DNA from: an uncultured Corynebacterium sp.
Lineage (GTDB): Bacteria; Actinomycetota; Actinomycetes; Mycobacteriales; Mycobacteriaceae
Direction of reading: 5' to 3'
Length of the DNA: 64,000 nt
NCBI GenBank assembly: GCA_943914465.1
Contig: CALUCD010000004.1
Location: forward strand, 124,001 to 188,000
Below are positions 34,744-42,196 of this stretch, piece after piece. Both the position numbers and the translations under genes were made by a program. How positions within the stretch are numbered: position 1 is the stretch's first letter; each line of letters opens with the position of its first letter. A model generated the notes under the pieces. It made no database searches. It had not been told where the DNA came from and saw nothing but the letters and a program-made list of their open reading frames with translations.

Positions 34744-36816
34744 CTAGAAGGTGCCGCCGCGGGCGGATGGGCCGGAGAAGCCGCCGCCACCGCCGGAGAA
34801 CCCACCCCCGCCGCCACCGAAACCGCCGCCGAGGATTGAACCCCACAGCACGGCCTGCGCCATGGTGTTCGCGCTCTGGCGGTTTTGCGCCGCGCGGTAG
34901 CGGTCGATGTCGTCGCTGGCTGCTTTGGCCGCGCGACGGGCCGTGTCGGTTGCGGCGCGTGCGTAGTCAATTGCCACACGGGTTTCGCTTACGCGCCGTT
35001 GGTGGGCTTCGGCGTACTGGCGTTTCGCCTCGGCAAGCAGGGTGCGCGCGTGGGAGCCGATGATGCGTCCGCGCGAACGGATGAGGTCTTCGGCGCCCTG
35101 GATCTGCGCGGTCGCGACCTGCATCTGCTGGTCGAAGAGCTGCAGCGCGCGTGATTGGTCACCGGCGACACCTTTGGCCACCTCAAGCTGCTGGTCGATG
35201 CGGGCGTCTGCGTCTGATAGTTCGGTGTAGAGGGCGAGGGGATCGCTCTCGACGCGCCCATCAGCAGTCGCTAGCACTGCGCGGGCGTTCGCTGCCACCT
35301 CGTCGAGTGCGGCCACGTCGATGTTCGCCCCCAGTTTGGTGGCGCCTTTGACCTGTTCAATCTCGCGCAGTTCGTCTTCGATCTCGCGGCGCAGTGCCGG
35401 CAGGTTGCTCTGGGCGAGGCGGATGTTGTCCTCGGCGTGCTCGATTGCTTCGAGGTTTTTGTCGGAAATGTCAACGGCGCGCCCGGCGGCGGCGAGCACG
35501 TCAATGAGCGCGCCCTGGCGGCCGGCGCCTTGGTCGGCGATGCGGCGGGCCTCGTCGAGTTGTTTCTCCGCCTCGTCGAGGGATGCGGAGGCGATGTCGA
35601 CGTTTTCTGTGATTGACTGGATCATTTCCGCCGGGTGGCGCTCACGCAGCCCTGCAAGCGTTTCGCGTGCCGGGTCGATGCGTGCCCGGATGTCGATGGT
35701 GCGCGCCCGGATGGTGTCAACTTCTTCACCGGCGCGCATGAGTACGCCGCGCATCTCGTTGAACTCGGCGGTTCGGTCGCGTAGTGCTTGCTCTGCTTGG
35801 CCGGAGGAGGAGATGATGTCGACCAGCATGGCGCGTTTTTCGGGTTCGGTTTCTGGGATTGCGTCGTAAAGCTTCTGGTGCGTGGCAAATGCCCGCTGCA
35901 ACGTGGAGCTCGCGGAGTTCATCGCTGAGGTGAATGGGCGCACGCGGTCTGCGCCGAATTCGGCGGTGGCCAGGCGTAGTTCTTCTTTGCCTTGGGTGAT
36001 GGATTCGTCGGCGGAGACGAGGGCGTCGCGCGCGACTTGCTCGAGCGTCGGAGTGGGCAGTCGGCCTAGTGAGTCGGTGTCGGATGGGTCGAGGGCACGC
36101 GCTGATTCGAGTTGCTTCGCATGCGTTTGCTTCGCGTTGCGACGCTGCGCTGCCCACACACCACCGCCAGCAAGCGCCGCGACACCGAGGCCGCCGGCAA
36201 CCCAGCCGGCCCCGGTGCCATCACCCAGCCCACCAGAGCCGGAGCCACCCGAGCCCGAGCCTGAGCCGCCGGAGCCGGAGCCTGCGCTGCCAGAGGCTGC
36301 GGCTTCCGCCCCGGCGATCGCTGCACCCGCCCAGTCAGCCGATCCAAGGTGCGGGTAGGCAGCTTTGTCGATGGCGGTCACTTCGCGGTCTGTCCATTGT
36401 TTGCCGGCGGCGACGCCGTATGCGCGATCGTTCGGGGAGATGGCGAGAACGGCGGTGTTCGGCCCGTTGGCGTCGGCGGCGCGTTGCGTCCAATCGGCTG
36501 GTGCGGCGCCGCCGAAGGTGTCAACGAAGACCACGCGCAGTGTTTTGCCGCGGTTGGCGCTGACTTGGGCGAGCGCGTCTTCGATCTCGGCGATGTCGCT
36601 GTCGGTGAGCACGCCAGCGTCGTCAGTCACGGGCTGGGTGAACAGCCGTGGCCCCGTCATGGTGCCTACTTGTGCCAGCACTGTAACGTGCGCGTTCGCT
36701 GACGCGTCTGGCAGCGCGATGGCCATTGCCGCTGGCGTTGCGCTGAGTGCCGCGAACGCCAGCCCACCCCCGACCACCGGCGCGGAGACAAGAAGACGCA
36801 AAAAACGTTTTTTCAT
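34744..36816 (-). CDS. Secreted TPM-domain protein with long coiled-coil region
   Basis: The 690-residue protein starts at the ATG at 36816 with a signal-type N-terminus (KKRFLRLLVSAPVVGGGLAFAALSATPAAMA). A TPM domain follows (about 60-180: 'TQPVTDDAGVLTDSDIAEIEDALAQVSANRGKTLRVVFVDTFGG', 'NDRAYGVAAGKQW'), then a Gly/Ser linker, one membrane segment (about 225-245), and some 400 residues of charged helical sequence. The end is Gly-rich (FGGGGGGFSGGGGGFSG...). TPM proteins have been linked to photosystem repair and membrane/phosphatase roles; the role here is unknown. It is divergent from dgt. Confidence 0.88.
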   Translation of the reverse strand: MKKRFLRLLVSAPVVGGGLAFAALSATPAAMAIALPDASANAHVTVLAQVGTMTGPRLFTQPVTDDAGVLTDSDIAEIEDALAQVSANRGKTLRVVFVDTFGGAAPADWTQRAADANGPNTAVLAISPNDRAYGVAAGKQWTDREVTAIDKAAYPHLGSADWAGAAIAGAEAAASGSAGSGSGGSGSGSGGSGSGGLGDGTGAGWVAGGLGVAALAGGGVWAAQRRNAKQTHAKQLESARALDPSDTDSLGRLPTPTLEQVARDALVSADESITQGKEELRLATAEFGADRVRPFTSAMNSASSTLQRAFATHQKLYDAIPETEPEKRAMLVDIISSSGQAEQALRDRTAEFNEMRGVLMRAGEEVDTIRARTIDIRARIDPARETLAGLRERHPAEMIQSITENVDIASASLDEAEKQLDEARRIADQGAGRQGALIDVLAAAGRAVDISDKNLEAIEHAEDNIRLAQSNLPALRREIEDELREIEQVKGATKLGANIDVAALDEVAANARAVLATADGRVESDPLALYTELSDADARIDQQLEVAKGVAGDQSRALQLFDQQMQVATAQIQGAEDLIRSRGRIIGSHARTLLAEAKRQYAEAHQRRVSETRVAIDYARAATDTARRAAKAASDDIDRYRAAQNRQSANTMAQAVLWGSILGGGFGGGGGGFSGGGGGFSGPSARGGTF

Positions 36817-36874
36817 ACCCGCAAGGGTAGTCGTAACTGGGGGTGTGCCGGGTGAACCTTTACTCTGGAGGATT

Positions 36875-38191
36875 GTGTCACGTCGTGTCAGCAACCACCC
36901 CGTCACCTACCGACCAGCGGTCTATGGCGCTGAGGATATTGAGCGCCTTGCGCCGGAGGGGGCGAAGGGTTCGCAGATCGCACCGGATGCGGATACGCGC
37001 GGGGCGTTTGAGCGGGATCGGGCGCGGGTGTTGCATTCGGCGGCGTTGCGTCGGTTAGCGGATAAGACGCAGGTGGTGCGTCCGCAGGATGGGGATACGC
37101 CGCGCACGAGGCTGACGCATTCGTTGGAGGTCGCTCAGATTGCGCGGGCGATTGGTGATGGGTTGGGTCTTGATCCGGATTTGTGCGAGTTGGCGGGGTT
37201 GTCGCACGATATTGGCCATCCGCCGTATGGGCATAACGGGGAGCGCGCGTTGGATGAGGTGGCGCCGTGTGGGTTTGAGGGCAATGCGCAGACGTTGCGT
37301 ATTTTGACGCGCTTGGAGCCGAAGGTGCTGGTTGATGGCCGTTCGTTTGGGCTGAATTTGACGCGTGCGGCGCTGGATGCGGCGTGCAAGTATCCGCGGA
37401 CGCGGACGAATCCGGATGGGTCGCGTAATGCGAAGTATTCGGTGTATGACGAGGATGCGGCGTTGCTTGAGTGGGTCCGGCGTGGCCATGTGGATGATCG
37501 CCCGCCGATTGAGGCGCAGGTGATGGATTTCGCCGATGACATTGCCTATTCCGTCCACGATGTGGAGGATGGCATCATTTCGGGGCGGATTACGCTGCGG
37601 GTGTTGTGGGATATTGTCGAGTTGGCGGCGTTGGCAGAAAAGGGGGCGGCCGCGTTCGGGGGCACGATTGATTCGCTTATTGACGCCTCCTCCCACCTCC
37701 AATCCCTCCCCTCCATCGCCCAGGCCGCTGATTTCAATTACACGTTGAGCGCGTGGGCACAGTTGAAGCAGATGACCTCGGAGTTGGTGGGCAGGTATGT
37801 CGGCGCGGTGACGACGGCAACCAAGGAGGCGTACCCCGCAACTGCCGAGCACCCGCATCCGCTTGGTCGGTACCGCGGCAATTTGGTCATCCCGCCGGAT
37901 ATCGCCGCTGAGGTGCGGCTGCTGAAGACTATTGCGGTGCTCTATGTCATGGACGTGCCCGCCCACATGGCGCGCCAGAAACGCCAGCGTGAGCGGATTT
38001 TTCGCGTCCACGATTACTTAACTGCTGGTGCACCTGGCACGTTGGACACGGTGTATCAGCAGTGGTGGGAGGCAGCGTCGTCGCAGCGGGAACGCGAGCG
38101 GGTGGTGGTGGACCAGATCGCGTCGATGACGGAGTCGCGTCTGGAGCGGGCGGCGAAAAAGGCCGCGGGCGTGTCGGGCTTCTTGGGTTAG
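36875..38191 (+). CDS. dgt: dGTPase-like HD-domain triphosphohydrolase
   Basis: The 438-residue HD-superfamily protein has His82 in 'RTRLTHSLEVAQIARAIG', the metal motif His111-Asp112 (LSHDIGHPPYGHNGE), and 'VMDFADDIAYSVHDVEDGI' with the last ligand Asp. The family hydrolyses dNTPs to nucleosides plus triphosphate. The GTG at 36875 follows GGAGG by 3 nt; longer forms would overlap the divergent TPM gene. The next plus-strand stretch is convergent with the ATPase gene, 24 bp away. Confidence 0.92.
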   Translation: MSRRVSNHPVTYRPAVYGAEDIERLAPEGAKGSQIAPDADTRGAFERDRARVLHSAALRRLADKTQVVRPQDGDTPRTRLTHSLEVAQIARAIGDGLGLDPDLCELAGLSHDIGHPPYGHNGERALDEVAPCGFEGNAQTLRILTRLEPKVLVDGRSFGLNLTRAALDAACKYPRTRTNPDGSRNAKYSVYDEDAALLEWVRRGHVDDRPPIEAQVMDFADDIAYSVHDVEDGIISGRITLRVLWDIVELAALAEKGAAAFGGTIDSLIDASSHLQSLPSIAQAADFNYTLSAWAQLKQMTSELVGRYVGAVTTATKEAYPATAEHPHPLGRYRGNLVIPPDIAAEVRLLKTIAVLYVMDVPAHMARQKRQRERIFRVHDYLTAGAPGTLDTVYQQWWEAASSQRERERVVVDQIASMTESRLERAAKKAAGVSGFLG

Positions 38192-38215
38192 ACCCGCGCG
38201 GTTAAATCCGGGCGG

Positions 38216-39181
38216 CTAAATCCGCGCGGCGATTTCCCCGAGCGCGTCGCGGGTGCCGATCTCACCGGCCAACCAGGGCAGTTCGATCGCCGCGACGTTG
38301 GGCAGCAGGTCGCCCAGAAGCTGCAGTGCTGCGTCTTCGACGCTGCGGCGGGCAGCTGTGAAGCTACCCCCATCATCGGGGCTGCGACGGTTGATCACCA
38401 GGCCGGCGACGCGAATACCGCTATCGGTGATGTCTTGATAGAGCTCCGCTGATTCCATCACCGGCAGCCGCTCGGCGGTGAGCACGATGTGAAAGACGCA
38501 TGCCTGCGGGTCGGTGAGCACGCCGCGCAGGGTTTCAAATTTGCGGCGTCGTTTGTACAACACGGAGCGGATGCGCTGGTCGCGGCGTTCAGCCCGCTCG
38601 CTGCGTTCGCTACTACCGCCACCCCCAACGTCGAGACTCCTGGCTGCGCGGGAGAATTTCTCCGACGCTTCCCGCCTGGCCAGCAACCCGTCCGTGTAGG
38701 CCGCCATCAGTTCGGGGAGGGCGAGCAGGCGGGAGGTGTGGCCGGAGGGGGCGGTGTCGAAGAGGATGTGGTCGGGGGCGTCGTCAAGCTGGGAAGTGCT
38801 CACAAGGTCGGCGATGCGTTCGAGCATGGCTGCTTCGTGCATGCCGGGGGAGCGGCGGGCGAGTGTGAGGTGCGTGTCCACCTCGCCGTGGAGGCGCTCG
38901 GGCATGAGCGCGCGCATGGATGCGCCGACCTCGCGAAGGTGGCGCTTGGTGGTGGCTTCCGGGTCGAGTTCGATGATGTCCAGGTTGGGCTCAACCCTGG
39001 TGGGGGTGTCCGACAGGCGCGCCGACCAAATGTGGCCGAGGTTGTGCGCCGGGTCAGTGGAGACGAGCAACACGCGACGCCGCTGCGCAGCGAGGCGCAT
39101 CGCGGTGGCGGCGGCGACGGTGGTTTTGCCAACCCCGCCTTTACCACCGAAGAACATCACGGGGGCGGTGGTCAGCAGCAT
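38216..39181 (-). CDS. ArsA/Get3-like anion-transporter-type ATPase
   Basis: The 321-residue deviant-Walker ATPase has 'FFGGKGGVGKTT' (residues 10-21), the switch 'STDPAHNLGHIW', 'HILFDTAPSGHTSRLLALP' and 'GLVINRRSPDDGG'. It is single-domain, shorter than ArsA, and lacks the ArsA Cys triad. The ATG at 39181 overlaps the 3' end of the Cys-Cys-tail gene by 10 bp, so it is coupled to that gene and to cstA. A role in assembling or regulating the CstA complex is inferred only from this linkage. Confidence 0.87.
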   Translation of the reverse strand: MLLTTAPVMFFGGKGGVGKTTVAAATAMRLAAQRRRVLLVSTDPAHNLGHIWSARLSDTPTRVEPNLDIIELDPEATTKRHLREVGASMRALMPERLHGEVDTHLTLARRSPGMHEAAMLERIADLVSTSQLDDAPDHILFDTAPSGHTSRLLALPELMAAYTDGLLARREASEKFSRAARSLDVGGGGSSERSERAERRDQRIRSVLYKRRRKFETLRGVLTDPQACVFHIVLTAERLPVMESAELYQDITDSGIRVAGLVINRRSPDDGGSFTAARRSVEDAALQLLGDLLPNVAAIELPWLAGEIGTRDALGEIAARI

Positions 39182-39462
39182 CCGATCCCGCCGATGCCGT
39201 CGAAGGGTGAGCGCTCCATGCCCATGCGCGTGTGCCAGTCGTGGAAGTCTTCGTAGATCAACGGCATGAGCTCGAGGGTGTAGAAGCTGACCGGGTTCGG
39301 GATGCCGAGCAGCTCGGAGGCGACGAGGAGGTCGAAGAGGTCGTCCTCTTCGCGCGCCGCTCGGCGAAAGGTTGCCCGGTAGGGCGCGTGGTAGTACTCG
39401 CCCAACCCTGCGCTGAAGGCAGCGGCGCGGCGTTTGAACTGGTCGAACAGGGCGCTGGCCAC
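39172..39462 (-). CDS. Small Cys-Cys-terminal protein (cory-CC-star / YbdD-like position)
   Basis: The 96-residue protein ends in GIGGIGCC-stop. It has 'DQFKRRAAAFSAGLGEYYHAPYRATFRRAAREEDDLFDLL' and 'YEDFHDWHTRMGMERSPFDG'. The double-Cys end recalls corynebacterial cory-CC-star proteins and E. coli YbdD (ends RCC), which is also encoded right after CstA. The GTG start shares one base with the cstA stop, and the end overlaps the ATPase start. The terminal cysteines may bind metal or a partner; no function is shown. Confidence 0.8.
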   Translation of the reverse strand: MASALFDQFKRRAAAFSAGLGEYYHAPYRATFRRAAREEDDLFDLLVASELLGIPNPVSFYTLELMPLIYEDFHDWHTRMGMERSPFDGIGGIGCC

Positions 39463-41183
39463 TACACTCGTTCCTGCTCAGGGTGCAGTTGCTGTTCGCC
39501 GGGTAGCGTTTCGGTGTCGGACCACACCACTTGCGGCGCCTGGCGGGCCTTTTGAATGGCGGTGAGCGCCTCGACGATGACCCAGATCGCGCAGATGATG
39601 ATCGCGATGTCGATGACCAACAGCAGCCAGTTCTGCGCCTCCCACAGGGTGCGCAGCTGCAGCACTGCAGCCCACAGGGACATGGTGGTGACAAACGCCA
39701 GCGGGATCATCACTGGCCAGGCGGGGCGGCGCAGCTGCGTCAAAATGATCACGAGGATGGAGAGGGTCAGGCCGGCCATGAGCTGGTTGGTGGTGCCGAA
39801 CAGTGGCCAGATCAGCATGCCACCGGAGCCGTCAACACCGGTGGAGAAGGTCAGGCCGAGTGCGCAGCCCACGGCGATGAGGGTGGCCACCAGGCCGGAG
39901 AGTTTCACGCCCATGAGGTCGCCGATTTCGGCAACGACCAGGCGCTGCAGGCGCACGCCGGAGTCCATGGTGGTGGCGGCAAAGAGCACAGCCATGGTGG
40001 CCAGGATGGTGCCGGAGAGGGATGTTGGGATGCCCAGGCCGTCGTGCATGAGGCGCCCGCCGCCTTCGATGAAGGCGTCTACCCCACCGGCGTTCCACTT
40101 GTTGTAGATCTCTTCCCATTCCATGACGGTGCGGAATCCGGCGGTGGTGGCCACGATGGTGCCCAGGGCGAGAAGGCCTTCTCCAACGGCGCCGAAGTAG
40201 CCGACGAAGCGCGCGTCGGTTTCTTTATCCAGCTGTTTCGATGAGGTGCCGGAGGCGACGATGCCGTGGAAACCGGAGATTGCGCCGCAGGCGACGGTGA
40301 CGAAGAGCAGCGGGAAGATGCCGGGGGTGCCGTCTGGGACGCTGTCGCGCATCGCGGGTGCAACGACTTCGGGGCGCACCACCAGGAAGGAGGCGTAGAG
40401 CAGAATCAGGCCGACGAATAGTTGCAGACCGTTGATGTAGTCACGCGGTTGCAGCAGCACCCATACCGGAAGCAGGGAGGCGAAGAACGCGTAGACGAAC
40501 AGCAGGATGATCCACCAGCCGCGATCCGGGATGCCGAGCATGGTCTCTGGAAGGGCAAGTGGGTACATGTCGCCGAGGATCATCAGTCCGTAGAGTGCTG
40601 CGACACCGACGATGGACACCACAGGCAGGTTCCAGTTGAGCCGGTAGATGGCTTGGCCGATGAGCAGCGCGACGACGATCGCGCCCCATGTGGGAATCAC
40701 GGCGCTGGGTGTGGAGATCAGCAGGTTAGAAATCACGACCGCGAACGCCGCGTTGACCATCAGCAGCAGCAAGAAGATGACGACGAGAAACAGGTTGCGT
40801 CCCCGAGCGCCGATGTAGCGTCCGGACAGGGTGCCGATTGATTGCCCGCGATGGCGTTGCGACGCCCACAGCGCCCCCAAGTCGTGCATCCCCGCAAAGA
40901 ACACTGTGCCGAGGGTGACCCACAAAAACGCTGGCACCCAGCCCCAGATCACGGCGACAGCGGGGCCGATGATGGGGGCGGCGCCGGCGACGGACGTGAA
41001 GTGGTGGCCCCACAGCACGTACTTGTTTGTCGGCACGTAGTCGACGCCGTCTTCCATGGTGTGCGCGGGTGTGGTGTAGGCCTCCGAGAGCCGGAACACC
41101 TTTGCTCCGAGAAACTTGGAGTAGAGGAAGTAGCCCGCGGCCAGCATGGCTAGGCCGACGAACACCAGTAGCAATGAACTCAT
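39462..41183 (-). CDS. cstA: Carbon starvation protein CstA (pyruvate/peptide transporter)
   Basis: The 573-residue polytopic protein has the CstA signature 'YVPTNKYVLWGHHFTSVAGAAPIIGPAVAVIWGW' and about sixteen membrane segments. The family includes E. coli CstA and BtsT, which take up peptides or pyruvate. The ATG at 41183 removes a non-membrane upstream extension. Downstream, coupled by overlaps, are a Cys-Cys-tail protein and an ArsA-like ATPase. Upstream sequence carries TGTGA/TCACA half-sites, compatible with control by the cAMP regulator GlxR. Confidence 0.93.
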   Translation of the reverse strand: MSSLLLVFVGLAMLAAGYFLYSKFLGAKVFRLSEAYTTPAHTMEDGVDYVPTNKYVLWGHHFTSVAGAAPIIGPAVAVIWGWVPAFLWVTLGTVFFAGMHDLGALWASQRHRGQSIGTLSGRYIGARGRNLFLVVIFLLLLMVNAAFAVVISNLLISTPSAVIPTWGAIVVALLIGQAIYRLNWNLPVVSIVGVAALYGLMILGDMYPLALPETMLGIPDRGWWIILLFVYAFFASLLPVWVLLQPRDYINGLQLFVGLILLYASFLVVRPEVVAPAMRDSVPDGTPGIFPLLFVTVACGAISGFHGIVASGTSSKQLDKETDARFVGYFGAVGEGLLALGTIVATTAGFRTVMEWEEIYNKWNAGGVDAFIEGGGRLMHDGLGIPTSLSGTILATMAVLFAATTMDSGVRLQRLVVAEIGDLMGVKLSGLVATLIAVGCALGLTFSTGVDGSGGMLIWPLFGTTNQLMAGLTLSILVIILTQLRRPAWPVMIPLAFVTTMSLWAAVLQLRTLWEAQNWLLLVIDIAIIICAIWVIVEALTAIQKARQAPQVVWSDTETLPGEQQLHPEQERV

Positions 41184-41224
41184 AGGTCTAGTACTCCTGC
41201 GGTGGGTGTAGGGAGATGCGAACG

Positions 41225-41256
41225 TGTGACAGCTCACATTGCTTCGTGAAAGTATC
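41225..41256. promoter_or_regulatory. GlxR/CRP-like half-sites upstream of cstA
   Basis: TGTGA-4 nt-TCACA (41225-41238) and, a few bases on, CGTGA-5 nt-TCACA (within 41244-41258) lie 40-75 bp before cstA. GlxR normally prefers a 6-nt spacer, so both are imperfect. Confidence 0.3.
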
Positions 41257-41327
41257 ACACGAAACAGACCGCTGTGGCCGCAACGGCTGACTAATTATCC
41301 GCCCTGTCCCGTATCCGGTCAGTACAT

Positions 41328-41591
41328 CTAGCGCGACAGGGCGACGTCGTTATCCCGAAACACCTCAACAACCCGGCGGGTGTCTTCCGTGTCGAGTTGC
41401 CAATCGCAGGCGATGACCCGGCTGATGCGCGATTCGCGCAGCAGGTCAGCCAGGCCGTCGAGGTTGCACGGTGCGGGGCGTTCACACCCGAACACGGCGT
41501 GTGAGATCGCGGCCGCAAGCTCTGCAACGCTAGCCACCGGTGCGGTGAGCAAAATCGGGTTCCGGCCGCGATGGTGCGAGGTGTTATACAT
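41328..41591 (-). CDS. Barstar-family ribonuclease inhibitor
   Basis: The 87-residue protein resembles barstar: 'ELAAAISHAVFGCERPAPCNLDGLADLL' aligns with the barstar region ending in NLDALWD, and 'EDTRRVVEVFRDNDVALSR' with the final helix (...VLQVFREA...). The ATG at 41591 overlaps the end of the RNase gene by 8 bp, giving coupled toxin-inhibitor expression. The inhibitor has no signal peptide, so it stays in the cytoplasm and would protect against RNase before export. The pairing strengthens both calls. Confidence 0.85.
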   Translation of the reverse strand: MYNTSHHRGRNPILLTAPVASVAELAAAISHAVFGCERPAPCNLDGLADLLRESRISRVIACDWQLDTEDTRRVVEVFRDNDVALSR

Positions 41592-42120
41592 TTCCAGCCC
41601 CCTTGTCCGAAGCCCCTCGACCGCCTTTGGCACCAACCGCGTCGGCTACCTCGTCCTCGCTGATCTGGCAGAAGGTTTCGTAATGGTCGTCGGTGTAATA
41701 CCAGGCGTCGACACGCCCATCGCTCCCACCACCGGTGACAAGGCGACGCGCGCCGCGGTGGCGAACCCCAGGAGTCTCCACGGTGTATTCGCGGTAGTAA
41801 CCGGATTTCTCCTTCGGCAGGATGCCTTCGTAGTTGCCGAAGCGCTTGTCGTCGTTGTCTGGGTGGGGATATGGCCCGCCGTGGTCAACGAGCGCGATGG
41901 TGTCGTGCGCTTCGCGGGGCAGGGTTGAGCACGGCGCGATCTCTCCGCTGCGCGGCGTGGACTTGGACGTGGACTTGGCTTGTGTGGTGGTTGCCGTGTG
42001 CGAGGCGACATTGGTGGGCCGCAGTGTGGTGACGTCCACGTTGACGTACCCATCCCAGGTGCACCCGCCCAGTAGCACGCCCGCACACGCAAGCGCCGAG
42101 CCGAACAATCTCGCGCGCAT
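41584..42120 (-). CDS. Lipid-anchored guanyl-specific ribonuclease (RNase Sa/barnase-like)
   Basis: The 178-residue lipoprotein has lipobox LLGGC (Cys20), a Thr/Ser-rich linker (30-60), then a T1/Sa-type RNase domain. It carries 'STLPREAHDTIALVDHGGPYPHPDNDDKRFGNYEGILP', catalytic Glu111 in REYTV, Arg125/126 in 'HRGARRLVTG' and His146 in 'YYTDDHYETF', matching Glu54, Arg69 and His85 of RNase Sa. Cys64 and Cys151 match the RNase Sa disulfide. All catalytic residues are present. Surface attachment suggests nutrient RNA cleavage or antagonism. Confidence 0.88.
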   Translation of the reverse strand: MRARLFGSALACAGVLLGGCTWDGYVNVDVTTLRPTNVASHTATTTQAKSTSKSTPRSGEIAPCSTLPREAHDTIALVDHGGPYPHPDNDDKRFGNYEGILPKEKSGYYREYTVETPGVRHRGARRLVTGGGSDGRVDAWYYTDDHYETFCQISEDEVADAVGAKGGRGASDKGAGNV

Positions 42121-42196
42121 TTTCACGCCCGCATTGTTGCACACCGCGTGTCAATGCGGCGCGGGTGGTGTCGGAGTGGGGCGCTACCATGAACGC

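Noticed and set aside
36365..36874. Longer N-terminus for the dGTPase-like protein
   Set aside because: It would run over the opposite-strand TPM gene signal region; the GTG at 36875 gives the family-like start with GGAGG upstream.
39172..39180. Selenocysteine at the end of the Cys-Cys-tail protein
   Set aside because: The frame ends in two plain Cys codons and a normal stop; there is no in-frame TGA read-through signal.
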